Positions 1-8,249 of a stretch of DNA of 64,000 bases are shown piece after piece. The DNA is from Saprospiraceae bacterium (lineage in GTDB: Bacteria; Bacteroidota; Bacteroidia; Chitinophagales; Saprospiraceae), in contig JAHDFP010000007.1 in NCBI GenBank assembly GCA_020628095.1, positions 1-64,000 on the forward strand. The letters are read 5' to 3'. A program made the position numbers and the translations under genes. Position 1 is the first letter of the stretch. Every line of letters starts with the position of its first letter. The notes beneath the pieces were generated by a model. It worked only from the letters and a program-made list of their open reading frames with translations, searched no databases and was not told where the DNA came from.

Positions 1-10
1 AAGTCTTCAC

Positions 11-337
11 CTAAAGGTGAGGGATTTTCTCCCATTCCCCGATGGTGACATTAAAATGACCAGATCTGGGAAGACCGTCATCTTCGTATGAATTCTTTAG
101 AAATACACCAATATCCATAACTTTAGTATTCATTATATTGTCAAAATATCTTACTGATATAGTACCATCCGCACCGTTGCTTCTAAAATATTGTGCATAA
201 GGTCCTAAAGAATGGATGCCTTTATCGTTGTATTCTATTAGTTGGTTGGTTTGAAAAGCATTTGTTACCTCTTTATTACAAGAGATAAACCCTAAAAAGG
301 AAATTAACCCTACTAATAAAAATTTTAACAATCTCAT
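11..337 (-). CDS. Small hypothetical lipoprotein
   Basis: The product has 108 residues. It starts with a short basic N-terminus, a hydrophobic stretch and a lipobox-like GFISC with the cysteine at residue 20, so export and lipidation are likely. The mature part of about 88 residues matches no family I recognise and has no obvious catalytic motif. A 6-bp palindrome with a 2-nt loop (7-20) overlaps the stop codon; it is too small to call a terminator. Its ATG lies 2 nt below the stop of an upstream open frame (340-597), so the two could be translationally coupled. Real gene likely; function unknown. Confidence 0.6.
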   Translation of the reverse strand: MRLLKFLLVGLISFLGFISCNKEVTNAFQTNQLIEYNDKGIHSLGPYAQYFRSNGADGTISVRYFDNIMNTKVMDIGVFLKNSYEDDGLPRSGHFNVTIGEWEKIPHL

Positions 338-339
338 GT

Positions 340-597
340 TTACAAATATTTAAATTTTCTAATGAAGATCACTTGCCGCACATCTATAATTACTAACTGC
401 TGGACATTCACAAATCGGTGACCCCAAAATGATATATTTAAACATATTGGAGTAGAAGATTTTTGCTCAATAACCCTAATGTAATCATCAATATCTGATT
501 CGCGAAGATAATTATGGGTACTGTTTGAATCTAGCACAGGAATTTGTTTGGAACTCCACCAAGATTCTGTTGGAAGGGAGATTATACATCCAGTGCA
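340..597 (-). pseudogene. Open frame lacking a good start; possible lipoprotein remnant
   Basis: This frame is open for 85 codons from just below a TAA at 598-600 to a stop at 340. It has no ATG; the only conventional start is a GTG at 537. The translation begins with CTGCIIS, which resembles a lipobox, but no signal peptide joins it in any upstream frame. The middle part has protein-like composition. It ends 2 nt before the ATG of the next lipoprotein, as in an operon. It could be the 3' part of a decayed lipoprotein gene or a chance open frame. Nothing identifies a function. Confidence 0.22.
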
Positions 598-649
598 TTA
601 ATAATACAAATTAAGTTGCCGAGGAATATCTAAACAAATAGCTATTAAC

Positions 650-1600
650 CTAATAAACAGGCTTCCTATCAAAATGATGCTCAGCCGAGATATGTCGTAT
701 TGTCCCCGACTTACTCCGCATAACAATAGAGCTAGTTATCGCACCCCACTGTCTAAACTGTACCCCCTTGAGTAAACTCCCGTCTGTGACTCCAGTTGCA
801 ACAAACATGACATCACCAGAAGCCAGTTCGTTCATGGAGAAGACCTTATTGATATCTGGTATACCCATCTTATTGGCTCTTTCTATATCCTGCTCGTTAC
901 GCGGCACAAGTATACCTTGGAAATCTCCTCTTATACAACGCATTGCCGCCGCCGCAATCACGCCTTCTGGTGCTCCACCCGTCCCCATCAACAAGTCAAT
1001 ACCCGAATCTGGCAGAGCGGTGGCAATAGCTGCCGATACATCGCCATCTCCTATCAAGTATATACGAGCACCATTATCTCTCACTTCTGCAATAAGATCT
1101 TCGTGACGCGGTCGATCCAAGATGATGACCGTCAGATCAGATACCGAGCATGATTTTTTTTGGGCTAATCGTTTCAGATTAGTCGTGGCACTATCCATAA
1201 TATTAATAGCTCCTATGCCGTCTGGGCCTACAGCGATCTTTTTCATGTATATATCAGGCGCATTGAGAAGGCATCCTTTTTGTCCTATAGCCACCACAGA
1301 GATGGCATTATGGCTTCCTTTGGCACATATAGTCGTGCCCTCTAGAGGATCCAATGCAATATCCAGTTCTGGTCCTCCACTGCCCACTTTCTCGCCTATG
1401 TACAACATGGGTGCTTCATCGCGTTCTCCCTCTCCTATCACCACTTCTCCACTACACGGTATAGTATCCAACATATTTCGCATACCATCTACAGCGGCTT
1501 GATCTGCAGCTTTTTCGTCTCCACGTCCCATCCATCGGGCAGAATTGATTGCGGCAATTTCGGTTGCGCGCACGAATTCTAAGGCTAGGTTTCTATTCAT
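650..1600 (-). CDS. glpX: Class II fructose-1,6-bisphosphatase (GlpX)
   Basis: This cytoplasmic enzyme hydrolyses fructose 1,6-bisphosphate to fructose 6-phosphate in gluconeogenesis. The 316-residue product is close to the usual family length (E. coli GlpX is about 336). Visible family signatures include the metal-site Asp33, the GEGERDEAP segment with Glu57, the DPLEGTT motif at 84-90, and the glycine-rich segment GTGGAPEGV near residue 206. The ATG at 1600 gives the canonical family N-terminus (MNRNLALEFVRATE). A terminator belonging to the upstream 76-residue gene lies between the two, so glpX probably has its own promoter in the short region above 1600. Confidence 0.95.
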   Translation of the reverse strand: MNRNLALEFVRATEIAAINSARWMGRGDEKAADQAAVDGMRNMLDTIPCSGEVVIGEGERDEAPMLYIGEKVGSGGPELDIALDPLEGTTICAKGSHNAISVVAIGQKGCLLNAPDIYMKKIAVGPDGIGAINIMDSATTNLKRLAQKKSCSVSDLTVIILDRPRHEDLIAEVRDNGARIYLIGDGDVSAAIATALPDSGIDLLMGTGGAPEGVIAAAAMRCIRGDFQGILVPRNEQDIERANKMGIPDINKVFSMNELASGDVMFVATGVTDGSLLKGVQFRQWGAITSSIVMRSKSGTIRHISAEHHFDRKPVY

Positions 1601-1659
1601 TTGATTTTGTTTGGTTTGGTTTAGGTGTGAAAATTAAGGATACTATCCTTCATAAAAGC

Positions 1660-1691
1660 AAAAAGGCGAGATTTTCTAATCTCGCCTTTTT
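1660..1691 (-). terminator. Intrinsic terminator after the 76-residue gene
   Basis: A perfect inverted repeat has arms 1660-1673 and 1678-1691 and a 4-nt loop. The GC-rich core GGCGAG is flanked by A5 and T5, so on the minus strand the stem is followed by a T-run. It lies 28 nt below the stop of the 1719-1949 gene and isolates that gene from glpX. Confidence 0.85.
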
Positions 1692-1718
1692 GACTCCTCA
1701 TTTCTTATGTATATGTTA

Positions 1719-1949
1719 TCAGAGGGTCTCCACTACTTTATCGAAGTTATCCTCTGTAAATTTCTTACCGTCCCATTTACCTAACCAGTTACAGTTTTCT
1801 GGTTGTGTCTTAAGATAACTTCTATAAGCATCTACAGCCGTCTTCTTTTCTATTCGCTTGATCGTGATATTGTTATTGAAGCCTTTTCTGATGTTAAAAT
1901 AATAGATTCCTTTTCCGAACTCAAACTTCTTCGTACGTGGTCGTGACAT
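1719..1949 (-). CDS. Small basic hypothetical protein, 76 residues
   Basis: The product is a 76-residue soluble protein with a strongly basic first half (MSRPRTKKFEFGKGIYYF) and a second half containing aromatic and charged residues. It has no signal peptide or membrane segment. The basic N-terminus could suit nucleic-acid or ribosome binding, but no motif supports this. The coding assignment rests on a clean ATG, balanced amino-acid composition, and a strong intrinsic terminator 28 nt past the stop. It is transcribed in the direction of glpX but separated from it by that terminator. Confidence 0.7.
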   Translation of the reverse strand: MSRPRTKKFEFGKGIYYFNIRKGFNNNITIKRIEKKTAVDAYRSYLKTQPENCNWLGKWDGKKFTEDNFDKVVETL

Positions 1950-2150
1950 ATTTCTAATGTATTAAACTAAATAATAATCTAATTCCTTTACCAACCTCTT
2001 AGCATACACAGCTAAGGTGCGGATATATTAAAATCGACTTGTGTTAGTAATGTAATAGATTGGGATAAATTCTCTTGTATAACGCAAAAACGTGCTTATT
2101 TATTGGAAAGTTCAATTAATATTGAATTTTTTAGCAAAAAAGCTAAAATC

Positions 2151-2615
2151 ATGGCAAAGATGCAAAAGTTAGGTCTTACTCTGTTTATCGCAATCATACT
2201 AGGCAATATATTGTCTTGTTCTACTGGTAAGAAGAGTATCACATCAGATACGATGGTATTCCAAGAGATCAAAGATGTATTCACCATGCAAGAAAAAGCC
2301 TGGAATAGTGGAGACCTAGATCAATTCATGCAAGGTTACTGGAATAGCGAAAAAATGACCTTTGTCGGAAGTAAAGGAGTGAATTACGGCTGGATGACCA
2401 CTCTCCATAATTATAAAAAGAATTATCCTGACACAGAAGCCATGGGAAAACTGTTCTTTGATATTATTACGTTGGAACGTATCTCTCCCGATGCCTGCTA
2501 TATGATAGGCAAGTACACTTTAGTGCGAAAAAATGATTCTCCTAGTGGTCACTTCACTTTATTGTGGAGGTACATAGATGGTAAGTGGGTTATAGTATCC
2601 GATCATACTTCCTGA
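2151..2615 (+). CDS. NTF2/SnoaL-like (DUF4440-type) lipoprotein
   Basis: From the ATG at 2151 the product has 154 residues; an earlier in-frame TTG at 2103 would only add residues before the signal peptide. The N-terminus has a hydrophobic segment ending in a lipobox-like NILSC. The mature domain has the SnoaL/DUF4440 layout: an N-terminal helix with EKAWNSGDLDQFMQGYW, then a sheet ending in FTLLWRYIDGKWVIVSDHTS. Such domains form small cone-shaped folds that bind ligands or act as minor enzymes; the substrate cannot be told. A weak 6-bp hairpin (2616-2633) directly follows the stop but lacks a long U-tract. Confidence 0.8.
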   Translation: MAKMQKLGLTLFIAIILGNILSCSTGKKSITSDTMVFQEIKDVFTMQEKAWNSGDLDQFMQGYWNSEKMTFVGSKGVNYGWMTTLHNYKKNYPDTEAMGKLFFDIITLERISPDACYMIGKYTLVRKNDSPSGHFTLLWRYIDGKWVIVSDHTS

Positions 2616-2692
2616 TAACCCCAATGAGGGTTAAAGTTATATTAATCATCAGCGTTGGGAAATTATAGTTTATAACTTGGAGGAAAAATTAT

Positions 2693-3043
2693 ATGTCTAT
2701 GAAGTTCACATATCTTTTCTTATTACTCTCGTTTGCTTTTGTGGCTTGCGGAGATGATGATCCTGTAGAAAATCTTCCCCTTTGCATACAAGATGAGCTT
2801 AACAATAATTTTATACCAAACGCCTGCCCAGGCACCAGCAACTTGGCACTATGGAGGTTTAGAGGTCAAGATGTATATTGTTTTGCCTACGGAGCCTGTG
2901 AGTTTCGTAACTCAGAAGCTGACATCTATGACGCGGATTGCAACTTTATATGCTTACTGGGAGGATCTAGTATGAATACCAATTGTGATGGAGACGACTG
3001 GGGAGAAAATGCAGTTGAGTTAGAGATTATTTATCAGCATTAA
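2693..3043 (+). CDS. Cysteine-rich small lipoprotein (DUF6970-like)
   Basis: The product has 116 residues with a signal peptide ending in the lipobox FVAC (cysteine 19) and an acidic GDDD stretch after it, as in many Bacteroidota surface lipoproteins. The mature part has seven further cysteines and the pattern of a Trp-Arg-Phe strand, a V-Y-C-F strand, then YDADCNFIC and a C-terminal DGD, resembling the DUF6970 family; that match is from memory. Unusually for this genome, a Shine-Dalgarno-like GGAGG (2679-2683) sits 9 nt before the ATG. Its stop overlaps the stop of the convergent membrane hydroxylase gene, both sharing the TTAA at 3040-3043. Confidence 0.75.
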   Translation: MSMKFTYLFLLLSFAFVACGDDDPVENLPLCIQDELNNNFIPNACPGTSNLALWRFRGQDVYCFAYGACEFRNSEADIYDADCNFICLLGGSSMNTNCDGDDWGENAVELEIIYQH

Positions 3044-4074
3044 TTCTTGTTACCTCCAAAACCATACAGATTTTGATCGATAAAATTGGTTGGGAATTTC
3101 TCTACTTGAGGAAATCCCAATCTAATATCTCTCCCATCATGAGGTATGTAGGCCGTGCCAAACAAATAATCCCATATCGCTAGGGTCAGACCAAAATTAG
3201 CCCCATATTTATTATCAACGGGTAGATCATGTGCGTGATGCCAGATATGCATCTCGGGATTATTAAACAAGACTTTCATAAATGGTCCGATAATCATCAT
3301 GCCTACGAGCAAGGCGCATATTACAATTATAAATGTGGTCATAGCCGTGGGGTCAGTAATAATAGACACATCTAACAAACCCTGACTCACTATAATACCA
3401 ATGAGTCCACCCAATATTCCACCAGAAACCTTCCCACTGATCGATATATTAGAATGATTATAGTGTCCCCAAGCCAGCGTAAAAATATGTATCACAAAAA
3501 AGTCGTAGAGACCGATACCTAATAAAGCTAAAGGAATATACTCCATCGTCCTATAAACCACATTCTCCATCCAATGGTATCTCAGATGTGCAGCGAAACC
3601 CATCTCTTGTACAGAATGGTGTACCTTATGATAATTCCATAACCAAGGCACACGATGTAACAATCTATGTACCCACCATTGTACAAAATCTCTGACAACA
3701 AAACCAACTAAAAGAACCGCCCAAAAAGGCAAAGTCCTTAAAGGATTAACAGCTTGCAGATCGAATCCACCAGACACATACTTTATCGTATCATTGAAAA
3801 AGTGTACGACAACATCAGAGGCGGCATTATATATGATTAGCGAAAAGAGAAAAAAGTTGAAAAACATATAAAAGACATCCAACCAAAAATCTTGTCTGAA
3901 TATGTCCTGCTTCTTTCGCCAAGGGATAACAACTTCTAGAATAAAGAAAAATAGAGATACCCCGATGAGCCAATAAAAATAGTTATGCCAAGAGGGGTTA
4001 GTAATCTCATGTAGCAGATACATCGCATATCCACTATACCCATTCAGAAAAATATTAAAGTACTCTGATATCAA
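3040..4074 (-). CDS. Sterol desaturase / fatty acid hydroxylase family membrane protein
   Basis: This 344-residue multi-pass membrane protein has the three histidine clusters of the di-iron fatty acid hydroxylase superfamily: HRLLH (136-140), HKVHH (149-153) and HIWHH (276-280). Members insert hydroxyl groups or double bonds into lipids or sterol-like substrates at the inner membrane; the substrate here is unknown. Hydrophobic segments lie near residues 30-50, 65-85, 115-130 and 175-260. The start overlaps the stop of the upstream symporter gene by 4 bp, so it is very likely co-transcribed as the last gene of the large locus. Confidence 0.88.
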   Translation of the reverse strand: MISEYFNIFLNGYSGYAMYLLHEITNPSWHNYFYWLIGVSLFFFILEVVIPWRKKQDIFRQDFWLDVFYMFFNFFLFSLIIYNAASDVVVHFFNDTIKYVSGGFDLQAVNPLRTLPFWAVLLVGFVVRDFVQWWVHRLLHRVPWLWNYHKVHHSVQEMGFAAHLRYHWMENVVYRTMEYIPLALLGIGLYDFFVIHIFTLAWGHYNHSNISISGKVSGGILGGLIGIIVSQGLLDVSIITDPTAMTTFIIVICALLVGMMIIGPFMKVLFNNPEMHIWHHAHDLPVDNKYGANFGLTLAIWDYLFGTAYIPHDGRDIRLGFPQVEKFPTNFIDQNLYGFGGNKN

Positions 4075-5651
4075 TAGACTAACAAAATAATAATAACTAA
4101 TACTATCAGTAACAATCCTTGGTATCTATAGTTTTTATACCAAGGCAATTCTTTGAGGGAAACAGACTCTTCTGCAAAGCTTGTCTTATTCCATACCACT
4201 TGTGCCAGTTGTGCCTCTTCTTTGGCTGTACCAAATGAGCTACCTACATAAATAGCCACACAGCAGATTACAAAGTGCAAAAATGCCACATATAAAAAGT
4301 TCGGTAGGGCGACATTTGCATCGAAGAGTTTGATACCGATAAGTATAGCCGTCAAAGAAAAACCTATCAGTATACCCAATAAGGCTCCTGAATTATTAGA
4401 TCTCTTAGTAAATAACCCCATGACGAATAGAGCAACTATCGGAGGACAAAACCAAGCTAAAGTGTTCTGTAGATAATCCCATAATTTTTCGAAGTGGCCT
4501 ATCTGCGGTGCCCATACGATAGCTATGACCATGACTATCGTCGTAATTATTCGCCCGACGCTCATGAGAGACTTAGAATCCAGATTAGGTTTTAGTTTCT
4601 TAACAAAATCCATCGTGATCAAAGTCGAAACGGAATTAAGTCCAGAGTCCAAACTCGACATCATCGCCGCTATCAACCCTGCCAATACAATCCCAAGTAA
4701 ACCTGTCGGCAAAAGATCAAACAACATCGTGGGATAGACCATATCCATCTCTGTCATGTCAGGGTATAACACGCGCGCGAATGCTCCTGGAAAGATCATA
4801 ATGAAGAGTATGGAAAGTTTGAGAAAACCTGCAAACAAAGCCCCCCATTGTCCTTGTCTTATATTCTTAGAGGCGAGAGTCCTTTGCGTAATATATTGAT
4901 TAGTTCCCCAGAAGTACATTCCTAATAATAAGACCCCTGTAAACACGCTGGGCCAGGGCATCGAGGGATCATCCAAGGGCTTCATCACATCGAAATGGGA
5001 TGCATCGGTTATCGCATAGACCGGGTCCCATCCACCGACCTCATTATAAGCAAACCACGTTATACATGCCGAGCCCAATATAAGAATAACTGCCTGTATA
5101 GAGTCCGTATACATCACAGAACTCAATCCGCCTGTAATGGTATAGATACCTGCTATAATCGCTAAGCCTATTATTATCTGCCACAAAGCAAACTGTGGGA
5201 AGATCAAATTAATTACCAATCCTCCCGCGTATAAGGTGGCTGCAATATCTACCAAAATATTGAGCACCACGGCTATAAATGAAGCGTAAGCTCTGACTGT
5301 ATAGCTATACCTCTTCTCAAGGTATTCTGGTATGGTGAATATTTTATTCTTTAGATAAAAGGGTAAAAAGAAAACCGCAAATATGATAAGCACAAGTACT
5401 GCCACCCACTCATAACTATACACAGAAAAGCCATCCTTATATCCTGCACCTGCCAGCCCCACCAGACTATTACTAGACATATTAGATGCGAACAAAGAAA
5501 ATCCGATTATTGGCCAAGTCAAATTACGACCAGCCAAAAAATAATCTTCTGCATCCTCATGTTTTTTACCAAAATAAAAACCGACCGCAATGACGAAAAT
5601 TAAATAAAAGACTATAATACCCAGATCAACATTCGCCAGATTGAAATCCAT
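4071..5651 (-). CDS. Sodium:solute symporter (SSS family, SGLT-like)
   Basis: This is a 526-residue inner-membrane transporter with about 13-14 predicted membrane helices. It carries SSS-family features: an N-terminal YFLAGRNLTWPIIGFSLFASN segment typical of the first sodium-site helices, TGGLSSVMYTDSIQA in the middle, and TQRTLASKN followed by the LAGLIAAMMSSLDSGLNS signature. Family members couple sodium import to uptake of sugars or other small solutes. Its place after the GH65 and GH13 genes suggests sugar or glucoside uptake, which is inference. It starts 25 bp below the preceding T9SS gene and overlaps the following hydroxylase by 4 bp. Confidence 0.92.
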   Translation of the reverse strand: MDFNLANVDLGIIVFYLIFVIAVGFYFGKKHEDAEDYFLAGRNLTWPIIGFSLFASNMSSNSLVGLAGAGYKDGFSVYSYEWVAVLVLIIFAVFFLPFYLKNKIFTIPEYLEKRYSYTVRAYASFIAVVLNILVDIAATLYAGGLVINLIFPQFALWQIIIGLAIIAGIYTITGGLSSVMYTDSIQAVILILGSACITWFAYNEVGGWDPVYAITDASHFDVMKPLDDPSMPWPSVFTGVLLLGMYFWGTNQYITQRTLASKNIRQGQWGALFAGFLKLSILFIMIFPGAFARVLYPDMTEMDMVYPTMLFDLLPTGLLGIVLAGLIAAMMSSLDSGLNSVSTLITMDFVKKLKPNLDSKSLMSVGRIITTIVMVIAIVWAPQIGHFEKLWDYLQNTLAWFCPPIVALFVMGLFTKRSNNSGALLGILIGFSLTAILIGIKLFDANVALPNFLYVAFLHFVICCVAIYVGSSFGTAKEEAQLAQVVWNKTSFAEESVSLKELPWYKNYRYQGLLLIVLVIIILLVY

Positions 5652-5676
5652 TATTGGTTATTTTAAATGCACAAAT

Positions 5677-6828
5677 TTATTTTTTCAAAAACTTCTGTCT
5701 AACGGGGTTTTGTTCTTCTTCAGATATCTCTATGACATAATATCCAGCGGGTAATAGACTTAGATTCATGGCTTGTGACAAATCAAAATCTCTTTGAGAG
5801 ATGACTACTTTTCCATTGATGTCTCTGAGTATCACATCTGCCCTATTCATATCTGCTTTCAGGTTTATCACACCCAAACTTGGATTGGGATAGATCTGGA
5901 AAGAGGAAGGTTCTGATACTATGTTTTCTGTGTTGCTTAACAGATCAGAATAATATCGACCAGTTACCTCTATAATTTCATTACCCAACGTATCTGCGAA
6001 GGATTGTTCGTTAAACTCGATAAGTGTTCCTTTGACATCCGGCGAGAGATAGCGATAGGTTACTGATTCTCCACTACCAAAATCACCGAAGTCATCTCCG
6101 CCACCACCAATGTCGCCTAATAAATCTGTGACGTTAAACCATAAGACTGTCCCTGCGATACCTATGCCTATCTCTATTATGGTCTCAGTTATATCCGTTT
6201 GCTTTAGTTGCAACGCCTCATAGTCCTTATCATTAAGACGCACTGTACCCCATCCGCTGACTTCCACCTCTTTCTCAGTAGCTATGGTTAATCTAATAGA
6301 ATCTATCGTTGCTCCAGGGATCGGCGACTCTAACGAATCTAAGAACGGCAGAATCTCGGCAGACAAAGTAAAGTCCAATGCAAAATCATCATCATAACTA
6401 TCTCCATAGTCAAGGGGAAACTTTTCTAAGACAAAATTATCCTCTAGCAAAATAATACCGCCTATACCGAAAAAGTCAAAATTCTCAGTACGAACACCCA
6501 CTAACTCCAAAGTATTTTCTGTTCTTAGTCCAGCCGATTCGAAAAAATCAAAATCGAAAAGCACATTAGCATCAGGAAAAGAATCTGCCAATTCTGTCCC
6601 CGTGATGTCTCTGTAGGCATCGGTAGAAAGCCCCGCTTCCTCTAATCCTTCAAATTCCCAAAGCATATCTTCGCCTGTCTGCTTATAGACCATTGTATCA
6701 GAGGTCAATACGAAATTCTGATATTCTATCGCATCACCGATCTCTGGTAGTATAGTATTGTCTAAAGTAACCTGACCTATTACGCTCTGGGAGACTAATA
6801 AGAAAAGAAAAAGTATATACGTTCTCAT
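5677..6828 (-). CDS. Secreted protein with T9SS type A sorting domain
   Basis: The ATG at 6828 is preferred over the one at 6873 because it puts a clean signal peptide (MRTYILFLFLLVSQSVIGQ) at the N-terminus; the product then has 383 residues. The last 70 or so residues are a type A T9SS sorting domain, starting at QIYPNPSLG and ending in KFLKK, so export through the type IX system is expected. The middle is beta-rich, acidic and glycine-rich (a GGGGDDFGDFGSG stretch near residue 255) and I assign it to no known domain. The gene is spaced 82 bp from the upstream haloperoxidase-like gene and 25 bp from the downstream symporter, in line with an operon. Confidence 0.82.
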   Translation of the reverse strand: MRTYILFLFLLVSQSVIGQVTLDNTILPEIGDAIEYQNFVLTSDTMVYKQTGEDMLWEFEGLEEAGLSTDAYRDITGTELADSFPDANVLFDFDFFESAGLRTENTLELVGVRTENFDFFGIGGIILLEDNFVLEKFPLDYGDSYDDDFALDFTLSAEILPFLDSLESPIPGATIDSIRLTIATEKEVEVSGWGTVRLNDKDYEALQLKQTDITETIIEIGIGIAGTVLWFNVTDLLGDIGGGGDDFGDFGSGESVTYRYLSPDVKGTLIEFNEQSFADTLGNEIIEVTGRYYSDLLSNTENIVSEPSSFQIYPNPSLGVINLKADMNRADVILRDINGKVVISQRDFDLSQAMNLSLLPAGYYVIEISEEEQNPVRQKFLKK

Positions 6829-6910
6829 AACTTGATTTGTAGTTATAAATATAACAAAGCACATCAAGCTCAACTAATGCCAGCTCTATTCTTTATCTAA
6901 GAAAAAGGAC

Positions 6911-8245
6911 TTACTTCTTAGTCCTGATTTTTTCGATAATATAATTTCCCACCTTTTCTCCTTGTATGACACCATCTTTGATTGCGGGCATGTAGTGTAT
7001 ACCACCGTAGAGTCTGCTTATAGCGGCTTCTTCTGATGCTTCTCTAAAAGAGGAAAATGACCTCGTCCCTAATCCATATTCCACCTCCACGTCATCCGTG
7101 AAAGAAAATTTATCACCCAACAAATGTGTAAGAATAACAGCTGAAGCCGTGGAGATAACGCTATGTCCACTCGTGTGCTCGGGAAAAGGTGGCGTCTGCA
7201 AAGTGGGAATCCAATCAGGGTCTATATGTTCGTTGATTACCGTTTCTGGTCTGGTCAGGCTAGACCTATATTTCTCATCCCAGCAACTTATAAATCCATC
7301 AAATAATCCTATGGCCACCCAAGTGGCATTATGGATGGATTCGGCCAGATCTGCATTAGATTTTTTAGAAGCAATAGAGGTTATTCCCATCCAGTGCCCG
7401 CCAGGGGTAATTTTCTTAGTTGCATACATGATGTGACCAGTTTGGTTCATCACAAAAGGGTTACAATCCCAAAAACTGGCGATAGTTTTTTGTTCTTTGG
7501 TTTGGTCTCTGACGACATTGTATACCTCCATAACCAGATTATAAAAATCTGCTCCTTTCTTAAGGCTATATTCTGGTGGTGGTGGCGGAACAAATTGCTG
7601 AGCAGAATCGATTACCATCGTTCTGATCTCTCTCCAATGAGGCTCTATACCTTCAAGATAAGAAGGTGGCGTTGGCTTCCATCTGGAAGGATCATCTGAT
7701 AACGCAAACTTGGGATAAGACCGCGTTTCGTTATAATTATCCTTACCAGCCCATTCCAAAATATGCTCTTTGACCTGAATGGCATAATCATGAGAAGCTC
7801 GTATCACCTTTCTACTTATACCCATTGAGTCCATCTTGGATAGAAGCTCATTTTTATAATCTATAATCTTATCCTCCGAGAAAATAAGTGCTTGTCCGAC
7901 TTCTATAAACGCTAAAGAAGAAGCCAAGTTATAAGAAACCAAAGCTGTGTCCTTGGGCATCGGTATCTTCTCCAGTTCCTTAATCTGTCCTGCCAAAGAG
8001 ATATAATTATCATCTTTACTTGCAATGACTTCGTAAGCAGCAATGCAGGGATAGAGATATACACGACTCGCCACTGGTGGTGAGAATATATCATGGACTA
8101 TTACGTCAGTCAATTTTTTGAGTGAGTTATGAAAATAAGATGCATCAGAAGTGATCTTTTCACACTCCACTATCGAAATGGATTCTTCTTTACATCCTAC
8201 GATAGTAATCAGGCCAATCAAAAGCAGAGAAGCAATTCTTTTCAT
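6911..8245 (-). CDS. Vanadium-dependent haloperoxidase-like lipoprotein (PAP2 superfamily)
   Basis: The product has 444 residues with a lipoprotein signal peptide (cysteine 18). The vanadate/phosphate pocket of the family is fully present: Lys325 and Arg332 in KYRSSLTRPET, Ser359-Gly360-His361 in PEHTSGHS, and Arg411 and His417 in SRLYGGIHY. The Lys-Arg and Arg-His spacings match characterised vanadium chloroperoxidases, while the stretch between the second and third motifs is shorter. Such proteins either oxidise halides with hydrogen peroxide or act as acid phosphatases; sequence alone does not decide. A PPPPPE stretch lies at 220-225. It starts 4 bp below GH13, so co-transcription is likely. 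Confidence 0.88.
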   Translation of the reverse strand: MKRIASLLLIGLITIVGCKEESISIVECEKITSDASYFHNSLKKLTDVIVHDIFSPPVASRVYLYPCIAAYEVIASKDDNYISLAGQIKELEKIPMPKDTALVSYNLASSLAFIEVGQALIFSEDKIIDYKNELLSKMDSMGISRKVIRASHDYAIQVKEHILEWAGKDNYNETRSYPKFALSDDPSRWKPTPPSYLEGIEPHWREIRTMVIDSAQQFVPPPPPEYSLKKGADFYNLVMEVYNVVRDQTKEQKTIASFWDCNPFVMNQTGHIMYATKKITPGGHWMGITSIASKKSNADLAESIHNATWVAIGLFDGFISCWDEKYRSSLTRPETVINEHIDPDWIPTLQTPPFPEHTSGHSVISTASAVILTHLLGDKFSFTDDVEVEYGLGTRSFSSFREASEEAAISRLYGGIHYMPAIKDGVIQGEKVGNYIIEKIRTKK

Positions 8246-8249
8246 CTAT

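Noticed and set aside
768-1502. Plus-strand frames inside glpX
   Set aside because: glpX is unambiguous on the minus strand; the antisense frames carry no recognisable protein features.
2616-2633. Hairpin directly after the NTF2-like lipoprotein gene as a terminator
   Set aside because: The stem is only 6 bp and lacks a U-tract; noted in the gene entry but not called.
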